DNA of 64,000 nucleotides from Viola odorata (Eukaryota > Streptophyta > Magnoliopsida > Malpighiales > Violaceae), in contig OY829542.1 in the NCBI GenBank assembly GCA_963691705.1, positions 32,040,579 through 32,104,578 of the forward strand, in the 5' to 3' direction. Position numbers and translations under genes: made by a program. This document shows, piece by piece, positions 63,659 through 64,000 of the stretch; within the stretch, counting starts at the first letter, position 1; each line of letters starts with the position of its first letter. The notes beneath the pieces are model-generated. The model made no database searches. It had not been told where the DNA came from and saw only the letters and a list, made by a program, of their open reading frames with translations.

Positions 63659-64000
63659 TTAAGGCTTTGACCGCGGGCTTGAAGAGATTGGCTTGGAGAG
63701 CTAGCGCAAGGCCACGGATGGCTTAGGCGCGGGGACTTCATGGGATGCTAGGGTTGGCACGCCTGGTGCGCGTATGTCTTCATGCTTTGCGAGGACTTGG
63801 CGCGGCGTTCCTCATGGCGTGCGCGGCCTATCCGTGAGGTCTTCACGTGGATACGAGTGAGAGCCCTCATGCTCGTATCATCTCCTCCCTATTAAAATGG
63901 ATTCGTCCTTGAATCTGCACACTTCATTCCTTTGCGAATGTCACACAGAGTACCTACATCGGAGAGATATGCATCAGCACAATGGAAAAGGCTTGAAAAA
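63659..64000. repeat. Partial B monomer at right edge
   Basis: It repeats 58457-58798 at an offset of 5,202 bp and shares GGCTTTGACC, GGCCACGGATGG and GCACAATGG. The preceding A shares CCTCAGATTG. The array continues beyond the window. Confidence 0.9.

Larger units (their letters stand above)
1..64000. repeat. 473-bp satellite DNA array filling the window
   Basis: A 473-bp monomer repeats head to tail in one orientation from edge to edge. I set the boundary at the start of the TTAAGGCC block, which falls at 109, 582, 1055, 1528 and so on to 63659. That gives 134 complete monomers, one extra 174-bp partial copy and partial monomers at both ends. The only length changes are deletions of 1, 1, 1, 2 and 1 bp near 30915, 42058, 47258, 48452 and 62570, plus the 174-bp gain near 34970. 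Seven main monomer types (A, B, C, D, E, A', F) can be told apart by linked substitutions. No unrelated sequence interrupts the array and I see no inverted monomer. The type of array suggests a plant heterochromatic or pericentromeric satellite. Chromosome position cannot be read from the sequence. Confidence 0.98.

Noticed and set aside
1..64000. Minus-strand open reading frames of 66-154 codons as real genes
   Set aside because: They recur once per 473-bp monomer, most start at GTG, have no recognisable domain, and are freely broken by copied stop codons. They follow the repeat, not selection.
1..64000. CRISPR array
   Set aside because: The repeat is 473 bp with no short repeat and unique-spacer pattern. 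What differs between copies is scattered substitutions.
1..64000. Ribosomal DNA spacer subrepeats
   Set aside because: No rRNA gene sequence is present in 64 kb, and the monomer shows no spacer promoter I recognise.

Overview
The whole 64,000-bp window is one unbroken tandem satellite array. The monomer is 473 bp, always in the same orientation, and both window edges fall inside the array. I see no ordinary gene, no RNA gene and no inserted mobile element. The boundaries balance exactly. Using the palindromic AAGGCCTT block as monomer start, boundaries run from 108/109 to 63658/63659. That 63,550 bp equals 134 x 473, minus 6 bp lost in five small deletions, plus one 174-bp partial duplication.

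The organism is most likely a plant, but the species cannot be read from the sequence. The array size and higher-order structure fit eukaryotic satellite DNA. On the minus strand each monomer carries a Ty3/gypsy-like footprint: a frame ending RTNPFEEGGDD, an all-purine tract, then TGATACGAG, which looks like a polypurine tract abutting the start of an LTR. The footprint is intact only in the A and A' monomers. The satellite may therefore have arisen from the 3' end of an LTR retrotransposon (inference).

Layout. (1) 109-25650: eighteen copies of a 1,419-bp trimer (A-B-C), all the same length and nearly identical. Unit subtypes repeat at offsets of 5,676 and 9,933 bp. (2) 25651-27069: the transition, where A-B is followed by D instead of C. 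(3) 27070-34636: D, E, A', F and B monomers in tetramer (1,892 bp) and pentamer (2,365 bp) arrangements, with many chimeric monomers. (4) 34637-48523: a scrambled zone with a 174-bp partial duplication and two segmental duplications of about 2.3 kb, each marked by shared rare mutations. (5) 48524-58456: three 3,311-bp heptamers (B-D-E-A'-F-C-A). (6) 58457-59875: one B-C-A trimer register lying between heptamers. (7) 59876-63658: an eight-monomer variant of the heptamer. (8) 63659-64000: a partial B that copies the block near 58.5 kb.

The main result is evolutionary. The left-hand trimer equals the heptamer A-B-[D-E-A'-F]-C with the four bracketed monomers removed. The right side still contains heptamers next to an isolated trimer, so the window appears to hold the older array, a possible founder-like unit and the amplified product. 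The minus-strand reading frames (mostly GTG-initiated, 79 or 127 codons) are by-products of this structure and not credible genes.
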